NCBI RefSeq assembly: GCF_003858455.1
Contig: NZ_RQZF01000001.1
Span: 124,001-188,000, forward strand
Length of the DNA: 64,000 bases
Direction: 5' to 3'
From: Schaalia canis
GTDB taxonomy: Bacteria > Actinomycetota > Actinomycetes > Actinomycetales > Actinomycetaceae
Position 1 is the first letter of the stretch. Each line of letters begins with the position of its first letter. A program made the position numbers and the translations under genes. Shown one piece after another: positions 54,216 through 63,683 of this stretch. Under the pieces are notes generated by a model. That model made no database searches. It was not told the DNA's origin and was given only the letters and a program-made list of their open reading frames with translations.

Positions 54216-55220
54216 TTATCGTCCGGCTCCGGCTGCTGAGTCATCACTCTTTTCATCCACGGGTGATACTTCCTCCGGCTCGGTGTGAGAGACACCTGTG
54301 TCCGAGCTGTCTGCGTGGCGACCGCCATGGGAACCTTTTTCTTCACGCTCTCGCCGTTCCTGAGCCCGCTGGAGAGCTCGTTCGCGTTCTTCAACGGTCA
54401 AAGAGGTTGGCTGATGACGACGTTGGAAGTACGCAAACAGAACGCAGGCAAGAAGTATTGCGCCAATTGACGTCCACGCATTGAGTCGGATCCCCAGGTA
54501 CTCGTGCGCTTCATCCAAGCGCATCGTCTCCATAATGATGCGCCCCGTGCCGTAGGCGATGAGATAGAGCGTGAAAACTTGGCCTGAACGGAATCGACAA
54601 CGACGATCAAGAATGACGATCACGACTGCCATCGTGATGTTCCACAAGGACTCGTACAGGAATGTTGGATGGAACAGGGTACCTGACTCGTATCCGGGGG
54701 GAAGATGCGCATCATCAATTTGCAGCCCCCAGGGAAGAGTCGTGGGTGAGCCAAAAAGCTCCTGATTTGCCCAGTTACCCCAGCGGCCAATGGCCTGCGC
54801 CACGAGAATAGCGGGGGCAAGAGAATCAGCCACTGGGCCGATACGTTGCCCGGCTCGCCGGACAGCAATCCACGCCCCCAACGCACCCGCGCTCACGCCG
54901 CCCCAGATTGCTAGGCCGCCTTCCCAGATCTTCGGGATAGAAGCCATTGCCTCCCACGAAGAGAAGAAATCATCAGGGGTAGTGATGACATGGTAAAGAC
55001 GGGCACCGACAATCCCCAGAGGAATAGCCCACATGGCAATGTCGTAGAGCAGCTCGCCATCACCACCCCGTTGGGCATAACGTTTCTTACCGATGTAAAT
55101 GGCAACAAACATCCCCAGCACGATGAGAATGCCGTATGCGCGCAAAGGAATAGGGCCGATCCACCACACGCTTTGTGAAGGTGAGGGGATTGGCATGGGT
55201 AACAGTTGAAGTGAGTGCAT
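54216..55220 (-). CDS. lgt: Prolipoprotein diacylglyceryl transferase
   Basis: A 334-residue membrane enzyme adding diacylglycerol to lipobox cysteines, and thus needed for the two lipoproteins encoded here. About seven membrane segments are visible, starting after IGPIPLRAYGILIVLGM. The Lgt signature is AIGRWGNWANQELFG near residue 140, preceded by GIVGARLYHVIT with its conserved arginine-histidine region. A hydrophilic tail of about 60 residues rich in Arg, Glu and Ser extends beyond the usual end, common in actinobacteria. AAGGAAA precedes the ATG. It follows trpC by 95 bases. Confidence 0.95.
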   Translation of the reverse strand: MHSLQLLPMPIPSPSQSVWWIGPIPLRAYGILIVLGMFVAIYIGKKRYAQRGGDGELLYDIAMWAIPLGIVGARLYHVITTPDDFFSSWEAMASIPKIWEGGLAIWGGVSAGALGAWIAVRRAGQRIGPVADSLAPAILVAQAIGRWGNWANQELFGSPTTLPWGLQIDDAHLPPGYESGTLFHPTFLYESLWNITMAVVIVILDRRCRFRSGQVFTLYLIAYGTGRIIMETMRLDEAHEYLGIRLNAWTSIGAILLACVLFAYFQRRHQPTSLTVEERERALQRAQERREREEKGSHGGRHADSSDTGVSHTEPEEVSPVDEKSDDSAAGAGR

Positions 55221-55315
55221 GAACTTTCCTTCGACGCGTATTCAACGACACCGTGAATAGTACAACCGAGGATCGGCGCACGGTTTCACGTCAATCATGG
55301 CAGAACGGCCCCTGG

Positions 55316-56164
55316 TTAGTGATCGTCCTGGCGAGCGGCCCGCACACGGGCTTTCCTATCGGTGCGTAAAGCTGGATGTTGACCGGCTGAAACCATGTCT
55401 CGTACGGCCTCTAAAGGATTTGGTGAGGTGACAAGCGCCTCACCAACGAGGACGGCGTCCGCACCCCATTTGGCGAACTCAGAGACGTCATGAGGGCCAC
55501 AGACAGAGGATTCAGCGACGGCAATGACGTCAGATGGGATGACATCAATAACCTGCTCGATGACGTCACGGTCAACTTCCAGTGTCGTCAGGTCACGTGC
55601 ATTCACGCCAATCAGTTGAGCACCTGCATCCAGTGCACGCAGGGCCTCCAGACGCGAATGTGCCTCCACCAGAGCTGTCATGCCAAGAGAGTGAATGCGC
55701 TCAAGGAGTGAAACCAACGCTGGTTGTTCAAGGGCCGCCGCAATAAGAAGCACCATGTCAGCGCCGTGAGCTCGCGCTTCATGAACCTGGTAGGGCGTAA
55801 CGATCACATCTTTGCGGAGAATCGGAACACTCACCACTGCACGCACTGCATCCAAGTCGGCAAGAGAACCCTCGAAAACGCGGCCCTCCGTGAGCACAGA
55901 GATAGCGCAGGCACCTCCTTCCTCGTAGATGGACGCCAAGGCAGCCGGGTCAGGGATAGGCGCTAAAGCCCCCTGGGACAGTGAAGCTCGCTTAATCTCA
56001 GCAATGAGGGAACATGCGCCCTCCTGCGAACGAAAACGCGTCAGGGCGTCGATGGCGTCCGGCGCACGCTGGGCACGCTGTTTGATTTCCTCCATTGGAA
56101 TCACGGATTCACGGTCGTGAAGGTCCTTCAGGACGCCCGCCATAATGTCATCGAGGACGGACAC
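55316..56164 (-). CDS. trpC: Indole-3-glycerol phosphate synthase
   Basis: A 282-residue TIM-barrel enzyme of tryptophan synthesis that closes the indole ring. Conserved segments are [17 protein letters not shown] near residue 52 (catalytic lysine), [58 protein letters not shown], and [12 protein letters not shown]. The GTG at 56164 has GGAGG six bases upstream. No other trp gene is nearby. In mycobacteria trpC, trpB, trpA and lgt are adjacent; here lgt follows directly, so trpBA are missing or elsewhere. Confidence 0.95.
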   Translation of the reverse strand: MSVLDDIMAGVLKDLHDRESVIPMEEIKQRAQRAPDAIDALTRFRSQEGACSLIAEIKRASLSQGALAPIPDPAALASIYEEGGACAISVLTEGRVFEGSLADLDAVRAVVSVPILRKDVIVTPYQVHEARAHGADMVLLIAAALEQPALVSLLERIHSLGMTALVEAHSRLEALRALDAGAQLIGVNARDLTTLEVDRDVIEQVIDVIPSDVIAVAESSVCGPHDVSEFAKWGADAVLVGEALVTSPNPLEAVRDMVSAGQHPALRTDRKARVRAARQDDH

Positions 56165-56308
56165 TCAGCGCCTCCCATCATTTTCCTCAGCACGATGCTA
56201 ACGCTCGGAGCGACGAGAGCCTAATCCGTTTCACTATGCGCTCATTGCCGATCTCATGTCTGTCTATTCTGCACATTGACGGCCTGACTACGGTAATCTG
56301 TCCTGCCG

Positions 56309-56992
56309 TTAGGCGAGCCAGTCCGGGATGACTCCCCACAGGACGTGTCCGACAATCGCTGATCCAATCATCCACGGTCCTAACGCCATCCGTGTTTGAG
56401 CAGAGGTCGATTCCACGACGACGAGCCACAACGCGGCAAGGCCAGCGGAAACGAAAGTAAGCACTAAAGAGGCGAAGGCAGGCTCTGGTCCGAGCATCCC
56501 AACCATCGCACCGAGCACCGGGGCGAGGGTGACGTCTCCCCTACCGATACCACTGCGTAGACGGTTACCAATCCAGAGGGGGACAAACCAGATCAGAGCG
56601 CCAAGCAATGAATACACCAGACGCTGAAGAGGCGCCACGTCATCAACCAGAAGAGCTGTTCCCAAGCCTACGAGAACGCCAACAGCCATGACAGAGGTGT
56701 AACGCTGAGGCAGCCGGTGCGTCGTAATATCCACCCATGAGGTGATGACACCCACCATGGCGACCACCACAATGGCAGGAGCACCGGGGCGTTCATGTGC
56801 GGCTACGAGAGTCAAGGCACCAACCAGGGCAGACACCCACGTAATTGTCGTCCGAGATAAGGGCGCCCGGTCGAACTCTGCGAGGTAGCGTCGTTGAATA
56901 CGCCATCCCCACCGTGACATCCAGAAACCAACAAGTCCCCACATGACGAGGGCTACCAGCAAGGATACTTCCGTACTCAGTGTTTCCATCAC
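56309..56992 (-). CDS. A24-family prepilin peptidase
   Basis: A 227-residue membrane aspartic protease of the prepilin peptidase family, lacking the N-terminal methylation domain of the larger PilD type. The two catalytic aspartates fall in WVDITTHRLP near residue 87 and GIGRGDVTLAPVLG near residue 149. About six to seven hydrophobic helices. The ATG at 56992 overlaps the aroE stop by four bases. No pilin or tad genes lie in the window, so its substrates (Flp or type IV-like pilins) must be encoded elsewhere. The aroE-prepilin peptidase pairing is also seen in mycobacteria. Confidence 0.88.
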   Translation of the reverse strand: MMETLSTEVSLLVALVMWGLVGFWMSRWGWRIQRRYLAEFDRAPLSRTTITWVSALVGALTLVAAHERPGAPAIVVVAMVGVITSWVDITTHRLPQRYTSVMAVGVLVGLGTALLVDDVAPLQRLVYSLLGALIWFVPLWIGNRLRSGIGRGDVTLAPVLGAMVGMLGPEPAFASLVLTFVSAGLAALWLVVVESTSAQTRMALGPWMIGSAIVGHVLWGVIPDWLA

Positions 56993-57885
56993 AAGCCTGC
57001 TCGTTGCTGTCGCGCGGAACTATTCTCAGCGCCCGAAGGAAGCGCTTCCCGCAGGGCCCTTTCCATTACGGAAAGATCAGGTTCTCGGCCTGTCATGAGC
57101 TGCACCTGGAGGGCAGCCTGATGGAGCAGCATGTCAAGTCCATGAGCGATAACTCCACCCGAATGACGCCACGCTTGAACGAGAGGCGTATCAAGCGGGG
57201 AATAGACGATGTCAAGAAGAGTGGCGTTGGCTTGAGGCACAAGGCCTTTTGACATGATGCGTGAGGCAAGGTCGTCTGTTACGCCAGCAGGCATTGTCGA
57301 AATGACGATGTCAGCCTGACAAATGGCCGCGTCAACGTCGTCGTCGCGGGTCCATAGGATGTGTTCGATACCAAGACCGAGTTTTGTAGCTGCCATGACT
57401 ACTGAGCCGGGGCCGCCAAAGCGACGCGCAGCCACTTGAATGTCCGTGACCCCAAGAGTGCCAAGAGCCGCCAGCGCAGAGGACGCCGACGCCCTCGCCC
57501 CTAGAACCACAGCGCTGCGAGGCGCGGGTAAACCTACATGTGAACGAGCCTGACGGATGGCCGCCACCATCCCGTGCACGTCGGTGTTGAAACCAGTGAG
57601 CAAGCCGCCCGCATTGATGACAGTATTAACGGCTCCGACAGCTCCGGCCAACGGGTCGACTGCATCGCACAGGGGAATAATTGCTTGTTTGCACGGCATT
57701 GTCACCGACAGCCCCACACAGGTAGCGTCAAGACCGCTCATGAAGGGCGGCAGATCGTCCTCGGTTACCTCGACGCGCCGGTACACCCAGCTTTGAGGAA
57801 TCTCCAGTGAATCCCAGGCCGCGCGGTGCAACACCGGTGACAGAGAGTGTTCGATCGGCGAGCCGATAACCGCAGCCCAGCTCAT
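56989..57885 (-). CDS. aroE: Shikimate dehydrogenase (AroE-like)
   Basis: A 298-residue shikimate dehydrogenase-family protein of the aromatic amino acid pathway. Substrate-binding SPIEHSLSPVLH, catalytic Lys66 in VTMPCK and Asp102 in GFNTDVHG are present, as is the C-terminal GLDMLLHQAALQ. The nucleotide-binding loop is odd: GARASASSALAALG from residue 129 replaces the usual GxGGxxxA, and no NRT-type NADP motif follows. Cofactor binding or activity may be altered. It is coupled by ATGA to mltG upstream and to the prepilin peptidase downstream. Confidence 0.88.
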   Translation of the reverse strand: MSWAAVIGSPIEHSLSPVLHRAAWDSLEIPQSWVYRRVEVTEDDLPPFMSGLDATCVGLSVTMPCKQAIIPLCDAVDPLAGAVGAVNTVINAGGLLTGFNTDVHGMVAAIRQARSHVGLPAPRSAVVLGARASASSALAALGTLGVTDIQVAARRFGGPGSVVMAATKLGLGIEHILWTRDDDVDAAICQADIVISTMPAGVTDDLASRIMSKGLVPQANATLLDIVYSPLDTPLVQAWRHSGGVIAHGLDMLLHQAALQVQLMTGREPDLSVMERALREALPSGAENSSARQQRAGL

Positions 57886-59630
57886 TTCTCACACTTAGGC
57901 GCATTTGCTGCGCAATACGCGTCAAGGAGAGCTTTATTCGCGTCGTGTTCTGCCTTGGTCGCAGCAAAGCGCGTCTCTCCCGTGTCAAGATCAATCGTGA
58001 CAAAGTACAGCCACGGTCCATCGGCGGGCTTCAGCATTGCTTCAATCGCCTCAATACCAGGTTGTGCGATAGGTGCTGCAGGCAGTCCGGGGTGCAGGTA
58101 GGTGTTGTAGGGATTATCGTTGGCGAGATCTTCTCCTGTTGGAATACCGCCAGTCTTGCCAACACCGTAAAGAACAGTTGAATCCATTTGCAGTTTGCCA
58201 ACAGTTTCACCTGCAGGATCGGCCAGTCGGTTTTCGATCACGCGAGCGACCTTTGGAAGGTAGCTGTCAATATTGACCTCACGCTCAAGAATAGACGCCT
58301 TGATCAGCAGGGTTTGGCGAGCATCTTCAGGAACTTTGAGCTCGTCAAGTTGCTTGATACGGGCGGCAATCATCTGCGAGAAGAGATTCTGTGCTGTCTC
58401 GTTAGGGGAAACCTCGTAAGCACCCGGAGCAAGCCAGCCCTCAACTTTTCCTCCAGCAGCATCGGGCAACCCAAGCGCCTTTGTATCAGACAATGCGGCG
58501 CTAACGTCAGCCTCGCTAATCTCGGTCACCTCAGTGATCTTCTTGACCACCTGATTGAGGGTTTGCCCGGGGTTCACGGTGACCGTGTTATCTAAACGAT
58601 TTGCTTCATCGAGAAGCGCTGCGACCGCGTCAGCCGCACTCATCTCAAGGCGAAGGGTATAGGTACCCGGCCAGATCAGAGAGGATGCCTGGTTTGCCTC
58701 GAAGGCACGAATGAAGGCTGTGGTGCTCTTGACTACTCCGGCCTCGACAAGTTTGGCACCAATATCAGAGCCTGATTCGCCTTGGAATACGGTGACTTGT
58801 GTTTCACCGTGGCCAGCACCGACGAAATCGTCAACCTCTTCTGCGGTGCTGTCGGAAGCGAGTTGTGTCCATGCAAGCCACACTGCGCCGGAAATAAGAC
58901 CGAGCACTAGCAAGATGGTGATAACGGTGCGTACTCGGCGCCACATGCGACGCTTTTTCACTTTGGCACGTTCACTCTCAATACGACGTGAGCGCATGCC
59001 AGTGGTCTCTGAGGGCACTGCTGCAGAGGCTTCCGCCACTGGTGTCGAAGAGGTCAAGGTCGTAAAAAGAGGGTTGTCGTCATAAACCTCTGACGCCGTC
59101 GAATCTACGCCAGTCGGTTCGTTGCTGGGTGTCTCCTCACGGGCAGTCTTTTCTTCGGGTTCTTCCCAGAACACAGCAGCGGGGGGAGCACTATGGCTTG
59201 GGCGTGGCAACGCTGAATACGCCTGGTTGAGGAGAGCAGGAGGATAGGGGCGAGTTTCTTCAAGGATGAAAGTCTCTTGTTGGCCCTGAGGAAAGGAATC
59301 CCTTTGTGGAGCTTCAGAAGGCTGAGTTTGGAGCGCGTCGCTCTCTTGCGCAACAGCGCGCATATGAGCTTCTTCGACAGCACGTTCAGCGGCCTCGTAG
59401 GCGGCCTGTTCTGCAAGAAGTTCTTCATCGACAGGGGCCGAAGGAGGTTGAAGAGCAGGCGTTTGTGCCTCTTCACGCGGTTCAGCGGGTTGGCCGCCAG
59501 TAGCACCTGAAGTGTGTTCTTCGACCTGGGGCTGCAGTGCTTCTTGTGCGGCAGTTTCCGCCTCACGAAGTTTGCGCTGATATTCGCTTCTGCTGGGGAA
59601 AGGCATCTCAGGATCGCGCTGCGTGACCAT
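57882..59630 (-). CDS. mltG: Endolytic murein transglycosylase MltG
   Basis: A 582-residue MltG/YceG-family enzyme that cleaves nascent peptidoglycan and may set glycan strand length. A long, low-complexity cytoplasmic N-terminus (about 230 residues, rich in Glu, Gln, Ala and Pro) precedes a basic patch (KVKKRRMWRRVR) and one membrane helix at 235-255. The extracellular YceG domain follows, with the catalytic Glu in SILEREVN, DSTVLYGVGKTGGIPTGED, and NPYNTYLHPGLPAAPIAQPG. GGAGG lies seven bases before the ATG. It is cotranscribed with ruvX, 15 bases upstream. Confidence 0.94.
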   Translation of the reverse strand: MVTQRDPEMPFPSRSEYQRKLREAETAAQEALQPQVEEHTSGATGGQPAEPREEAQTPALQPPSAPVDEELLAEQAAYEAAERAVEEAHMRAVAQESDALQTQPSEAPQRDSFPQGQQETFILEETRPYPPALLNQAYSALPRPSHSAPPAAVFWEEPEEKTAREETPSNEPTGVDSTASEVYDDNPLFTTLTSSTPVAEASAAVPSETTGMRSRRIESERAKVKKRRMWRRVRTVITILLVLGLISGAVWLAWTQLASDSTAEEVDDFVGAGHGETQVTVFQGESGSDIGAKLVEAGVVKSTTAFIRAFEANQASSLIWPGTYTLRLEMSAADAVAALLDEANRLDNTVTVNPGQTLNQVVKKITEVTEISEADVSAALSDTKALGLPDAAGGKVEGWLAPGAYEVSPNETAQNLFSQMIAARIKQLDELKVPEDARQTLLIKASILEREVNIDSYLPKVARVIENRLADPAGETVGKLQMDSTVLYGVGKTGGIPTGEDLANDNPYNTYLHPGLPAAPIAQPGIEAIEAMLKPADGPWLYFVTIDLDTGETRFAATKAEHDANKALLDAYCAANAPKCEK

Positions 59631-59645
59631 GGTGGCTCCTCCCTT

Positions 59646-60119
59646 TCAATGATCCATGTCGATGGTAATACCTGGCAGGCGTCCGCTCATCCGCTCATGC
59701 TCAAGTGCGGTTTCGAGAATGATCTGGGCGGCAACCTGGTCAATGATCGGACGATGGTGTCTTTCGTTGAGCCCAGACATCCGAAGCCTCTCGTGAGCTT
59801 GATGAGAGCTTAATCGTTCATCAATCATACACACACGGACTTCTGGCACCTTCTGGAAGATTCTCCGGGCGTAGCGACGTGCGCCCTTCGCGGAAATGCC
59901 CTCGCCTCCTTTGAGATGACGGGGCAAACCGACAACAACCTCAATGGCAGAAAAATCGCGAATAATCTCGACGAGGCGGTCAAGTTCGCTCCCGTCATCT
60001 GCGCGTTGCAGGGTCTCGACAGGAATTGCGAGGATTCCCTCGGGGTCAGTACGTGCGACGCCAATGCGGACTGTTCCTACATCGACGCCGACACGTACTC
60101 CCCGACGGATTTCGCTCAC
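59646..60119 (-). CDS. ruvX: Holliday junction resolvase-like RuvX (YqgF)
   Basis: A 157-residue RNase H-fold protein. The catalytic Asp lies in VGVDVGTVRIGVARTDPEG, and the family segments VVVGLPRHLKGGEG and VCMIDERLSSHQAHERL follow, with a final acidic motif in RPIIDQVAAQIILE. YqgF proteins are linked to 16S rRNA 5' processing as well as to junction resolution. The start overlaps alaS by four bases (ATGA), giving the common alaS-ruvX-mltG-aroE order. Confidence 0.93.
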   Translation of the reverse strand: MSEIRRGVRVGVDVGTVRIGVARTDPEGILAIPVETLQRADDGSELDRLVEIIRDFSAIEVVVGLPRHLKGGEGISAKGARRYARRIFQKVPEVRVCMIDERLSSHQAHERLRMSGLNERHHRPIIDQVAAQIILETALEHERMSGRLPGITIDMDH

Positions 60120-62806
60120 TGGCGACCAATCTCCTCCACAAGAGCGGAGACCGCCTTATCGCCTGCGCTTGCGTCGGTGCCGCCGCCCTGAGCGACGTCG
60201 TCTCGACCGCCGCCACCGCCGCCTAGAATCTTCGAGGCGATACGAACGAGGGCACCCGCCTTGAAGGAGTCGGAGCGGGCAGCTTCGTTGGTGGCGACCA
60301 CCAGCGATGGCTTACCACCAACCAGACCGATGAGAGCGACGATAACGGGCTCAGCATCTCCCAGACGATCACGCACATCAAGGGCAAGAGCGCGGATTGC
60401 ATCAGCGGAGGGCATATCACCCAGGAGTTGCGCAGCGACAAGAGCCTTGCCACGACGAACAGCTTGCTCGGCGATCTGTGCCCCCCGTGCGAGGGCGGCT
60501 GCAGTGCGAATCTGGTCGAGCTCACGCTCCGTTTCCTTGAGCTTTGCCAGAAGAGACTCAATACGTCCAGGCAGTTCGTCGGCGCGGCCACCGACCATGG
60601 TGGTCAGTTGGGAGACGAGGGCGTGCTCCTTGGCCTGGAAGCTGTAGGCACCATCACCGACGAGGGCGTCAATACGGCGCACGCCCGAACCGATAGAGCC
60701 TTCACCCAGCAGAGCTACGCGGCCGATATTGCCAGTTGCCGGAACATGGGTGCCGACGCAGAGTTCCTTGGACCAGTCGCCGCCAATCGACACGACTCGA
60801 ACTTCAGAGCCGTACTTTTCACCAAAGAGGGCCATTGCTCCAGCTGCGCGAGCCTCGTCAATGCTCATGATCTCTGTGGTGATGGGCAGGTCTTCAGCAA
60901 GACGATCGTTCACGCGATATTCGATTTCACCAATCTGGTCACCGCTCAGCGCAGAGCTATGGCGGAAGTCGAATCGCATACGCGACGGCGAGTTTTCCGA
61001 GCCAGCCTGAGTGGCCTGTTCGGAGACAATCTCATGCAGCGCCTTGTGGACCATGTGGGTGGCGGTGTGCGCGCGGGCAATGGCGAGGCGTCGCGTGGAG
61101 TCAATCTCTGCCCAAGCCTTCTCCCCCACCGTCACAGTGCCTTCAGTGAGGCTTGCACGGTGAACGGCCAAGCCCTTAATAGGAGCTTGAACGTCGTGCA
61201 CCTCAATGACTGCCCCGTCAGCAGTACGAATCACACCGTGGTCGGCGAGCTGGCCACCCATTTCAGCGTAGAAGGGGGTGCGGTTGAGAATGACCTCGAT
61301 TTCTGCCGGAGCAGTGGCTGCGGGCGCCGACAGGCCGTCAACGAGCAGGGCCTCGACAACGGCCTCGCAAGCCTCGTCGGTGTAGCCGACGAAGTCGGAG
61401 CCGCCACCCATCTGCTTTTCAATGTCGCGGAACACCCGAACGTCAGTGTGGCCGGTCTTCTTGGCGCGAGCATCAGCGCGCGCACGTTCCTTCTGCTCAT
61501 TCATGAGCGCGCGGAAACCAGCTTCGTCGACCTCGACGCCCTGTTCGGCCGCCATTTCCAAAGTCAGGTCGATGGGGAATCCGTAGGTGTCATGCAGGGT
61601 GAATGCTGATTCACCGGACAGCAATGCGGGGCCCCCCTGGTCCTTCTCAGACTTCACAGCCTTCACTGCGGCGTCAAGGATGGTGGTGCCGGCAGCGAGG
61701 GTGCGACGGAAGGCTTCTTCCTCCGCGTAGGCAACGTCAGCGATGGTGTCCCAGTTGTCGATAAGCTCAGGGTAGGTGGGAGACATAGCGTCTCGGGAGA
61801 CCGGGAAAAGGGTGGGCAGTGCGGCTGCATCCATGCCCAGGAGTCGCATGGAGCGGATGGCGCGACGCACGAGACGACGCAGGACGTAGCCGCGGCCGTC
61901 ATTTCCAGGGCGAACACCATCGGAAATAAGCATCATCGACGAACGGATGTGGTCGGCCACCACTCGCATACGGATGTCAGCTTCGGGATCGTCCTGGTAC
62001 TTACGTCCGGTCATTTCCTCAACGGCGGCAATGACGGGGTACACCTGATCGATCTCGTACATATTCGGCTTGTCCTGCAAGACGCATGCCAAACGTTCGA
62101 GGCCTGCACCGGTGTCGATGGCCTTCTTGTCGAGTTCGCCCAGCAGCGGGTAGTCCTTACCCTGGCCTTCGCCACGCATGTACTGGTCAAAGACGAGGTT
62201 CCACAGCTCAAGGTAGCGGTCGCCACCGGGGTCAACGGTTCCGCCAACGGCCTCGGGGCCATAGGCGGGACCGCGGTCGTAGTGCCATTCGGCGCAGGGG
62301 CCTGCAGGGCCGGGCTGACCGGTGTCCCAGAAGTTTTCTTCGCGGGGAAGGCGAACGATATGCGCCGGATCAAGGCCGATCTTTCGGGTGAGGATGTCGT
62401 AGGATTCTGCGTCCTCGTCCCAGAGAGTGACCCACATGCGGTCGCCGTCAAGACCGTAGAAGCCTTCTTCCTGGGAGCCGGTGAGGAGTTCCCAGGCGAA
62501 GTCGATGGCGCCTTCCTTGAAGTAGTCTCCGAAGGAGAAGTTGCCATTCATTTGGAAGAAGGTGCCGTGGCGGGTGGTGCGGCCAACGTTATCAATGTCG
62601 TTGGTTCGGATGCAGCGCTGCACGGAGGCTGCGCGAGGCCACGGTGCTGGCTCGACACCGGTGATGTAGGGGATAAAAGGAACCATGCCCGCGATGGTGA
62701 ACAGGATCGACGGGTCGGGGGAGATCAGCGGGACGGAGGGGCGGATCTCGTGGTCCTTGGAAGCAAAGTAGTCAAGCCAGCGAGTACGAATCTCAGAGGT
62801 GCGCAT
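60116..62806 (-). CDS. alaS: Alanyl-tRNA synthetase
   Basis: An 896-residue class II synthetase. The N-terminal catalytic domain has RWLDYFASKDHEIRPSV, motif 2 region RHGTFFQMNGNFSFGDYF, and the GRGYVLRRLVRRA tRNA-recognition helix. The editing domain has HxxxH (HTATH) near residue 577 and CVGTH with the zinc-binding Cys/His. The C-terminal oligomerisation/C-Ala domain ends with GGGGGRDDVAQGGG. No T-box leader is visible. GAGG lies just before the ATG. Full length for the family. Confidence 0.97.
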   Translation of the reverse strand: MRTSEIRTRWLDYFASKDHEIRPSVPLISPDPSILFTIAGMVPFIPYITGVEPAPWPRAASVQRCIRTNDIDNVGRTTRHGTFFQMNGNFSFGDYFKEGAIDFAWELLTGSQEEGFYGLDGDRMWVTLWDEDAESYDILTRKIGLDPAHIVRLPREENFWDTGQPGPAGPCAEWHYDRGPAYGPEAVGGTVDPGGDRYLELWNLVFDQYMRGEGQGKDYPLLGELDKKAIDTGAGLERLACVLQDKPNMYEIDQVYPVIAAVEEMTGRKYQDDPEADIRMRVVADHIRSSMMLISDGVRPGNDGRGYVLRRLVRRAIRSMRLLGMDAAALPTLFPVSRDAMSPTYPELIDNWDTIADVAYAEEEAFRRTLAAGTTILDAAVKAVKSEKDQGGPALLSGESAFTLHDTYGFPIDLTLEMAAEQGVEVDEAGFRALMNEQKERARADARAKKTGHTDVRVFRDIEKQMGGGSDFVGYTDEACEAVVEALLVDGLSAPAATAPAEIEVILNRTPFYAEMGGQLADHGVIRTADGAVIEVHDVQAPIKGLAVHRASLTEGTVTVGEKAWAEIDSTRRLAIARAHTATHMVHKALHEIVSEQATQAGSENSPSRMRFDFRHSSALSGDQIGEIEYRVNDRLAEDLPITTEIMSIDEARAAGAMALFGEKYGSEVRVVSIGGDWSKELCVGTHVPATGNIGRVALLGEGSIGSGVRRIDALVGDGAYSFQAKEHALVSQLTTMVGGRADELPGRIESLLAKLKETERELDQIRTAAALARGAQIAEQAVRRGKALVAAQLLGDMPSADAIRALALDVRDRLGDAEPVIVALIGLVGGKPSLVVATNEAARSDSFKAGALVRIASKILGGGGGGRDDVAQGGGTDASAGDKAVSALVEEIGRQ

Positions 62807-62862
62807 GAGTCCTCATCTTATACGGCACGGGTGGGTTCAGGAACTTTCGCCTGTGGGAATGG

Positions 62863-62900
62863 ACGGACCCCGCGAGCACGGTGATGCTCCCGGGGTCCGT
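62863..62900 (-). terminator. Terminator between rpsD and alaS
   Basis: A 10-bp stem ACGGACCCCG with its complement, one C-C mismatch, and a further five-bp stem GAGCA/TGCTC around a six-base loop. It begins 13 bases after the rpsD stop. Confidence 0.75.
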
Positions 62901-62913
62901 CAATAGCGCTTTA

Positions 62914-63537
62914 TCAGCGAGAGTAGTGTTCGACGACCATCTGGACGTCGCAGGTCACGGGGACCTCAGCGCGCTTGGGGCGACGCACCAGAGTGGCCTT
63001 GAGGCGCTCAAGCTCGACGGACAGGTAATCCGGAACGGCGGGCAGGACGTCACGGTGCACGCCTGCAGCGGCGATCTCGAAGGGAACGGTGGTCTGCGAC
63101 TTGGGCTTGACCTGGATGGTCTGGCCGGGCTTGACGCGGAAGGAGGGGCGGTCAACGATCTTGCCGTCAACCATGATGTGACGGTGAACGACAACCTGAC
63201 GTGCCTGCTGGATGGTGCGAGCGAAGCCTGCACGCAGAACCAGGGCGTCAAGGCGCATTTCGAGGAGCTCAACGAGGTTCTCACCGGTCAGGCCAGCGGT
63301 GCGACGTGCCTCTTCGAAGGCGTGACGCATCTGAGCCTCGCGGATGCCGTACTGAGCACGCAGACGCTGCTTTTCCTTCAGACGAACGGCGTAGTCGGAT
63401 TCCTGGCGACGGCGTGAACGGCCGTGCTCGCCGGGGCCGTAGGGGCGCTTCTCGAAGTAGCGCACTGCCTTAGGGGTGAGTGCAAGACCGAGGGCGCGGG
63501 ATTCGCGCACCTGCTTGCGGGAGCGGTTGCCTGCCAT
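62914..63537 (-). CDS. rpsD: 30S ribosomal protein S4
   Basis: A 207-residue S4, an early assembler on 16S rRNA. The N-terminus (AGNRSRKQVRESRALGLAL) lacks the zinc-binding cysteines of the C+ form, so it is of the C- type. RPYGPGEHGRSRR, the ARRTAGLTGENLVELLEMRLD stretch, and the S4 domain QARQVVVHRHIMVDGKIVDRPSFRVKPG follow. Encoded alone beside alaS rather than in the alpha operon, as in other actinobacteria. The ATG has GGAAAGG about nine bases upstream. Confidence 0.97.
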   Translation of the reverse strand: MAGNRSRKQVRESRALGLALTPKAVRYFEKRPYGPGEHGRSRRRQESDYAVRLKEKQRLRAQYGIREAQMRHAFEEARRTAGLTGENLVELLEMRLDALVLRAGFARTIQQARQVVVHRHIMVDGKIVDRPSFRVKPGQTIQVKPKSQTTVPFEIAAAGVHRDVLPAVPDYLSVELERLKATLVRRPKRAEVPVTCDVQMVVEHYSR

Positions 63538-63650
63538 AATGGTGGCCCTTTCCTGTTTCTTCTGTCATGCCAGCACCCTTGTGGTACTAGCACGGGGTCA
63601 ACTCCAATCCTTTACCGCTGCGCAGTATCGGATGTCGGCTAAGACCCCAG

Positions 63651-63676
63651 GGGTTGTTGCCCGCAAAAGGCAACCC
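63651..63676 (-). terminator. Weak hairpin after rarA
   Basis: GGGTTGCC pairs with GGCAAC..CCC on the minus strand, with a bulge and a seven-base T-rich loop, eight bases after the rarA stop. Plausible terminator in the short space before rpsD. Confidence 0.45.
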
Positions 63677-63683
63677 TGCAATG

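Noticed and set aside
60428-62884. Two long plus-strand frames opposite alaS
   Set aside because: Antisense to alaS, which is complete with all motifs; no ribosome binding site or similarity.
62807-62913. T-box or tRNA-sensing leader of alaS
   Set aside because: Only the rpsD terminator is visible; no T-box sequence or specifier-type structure.
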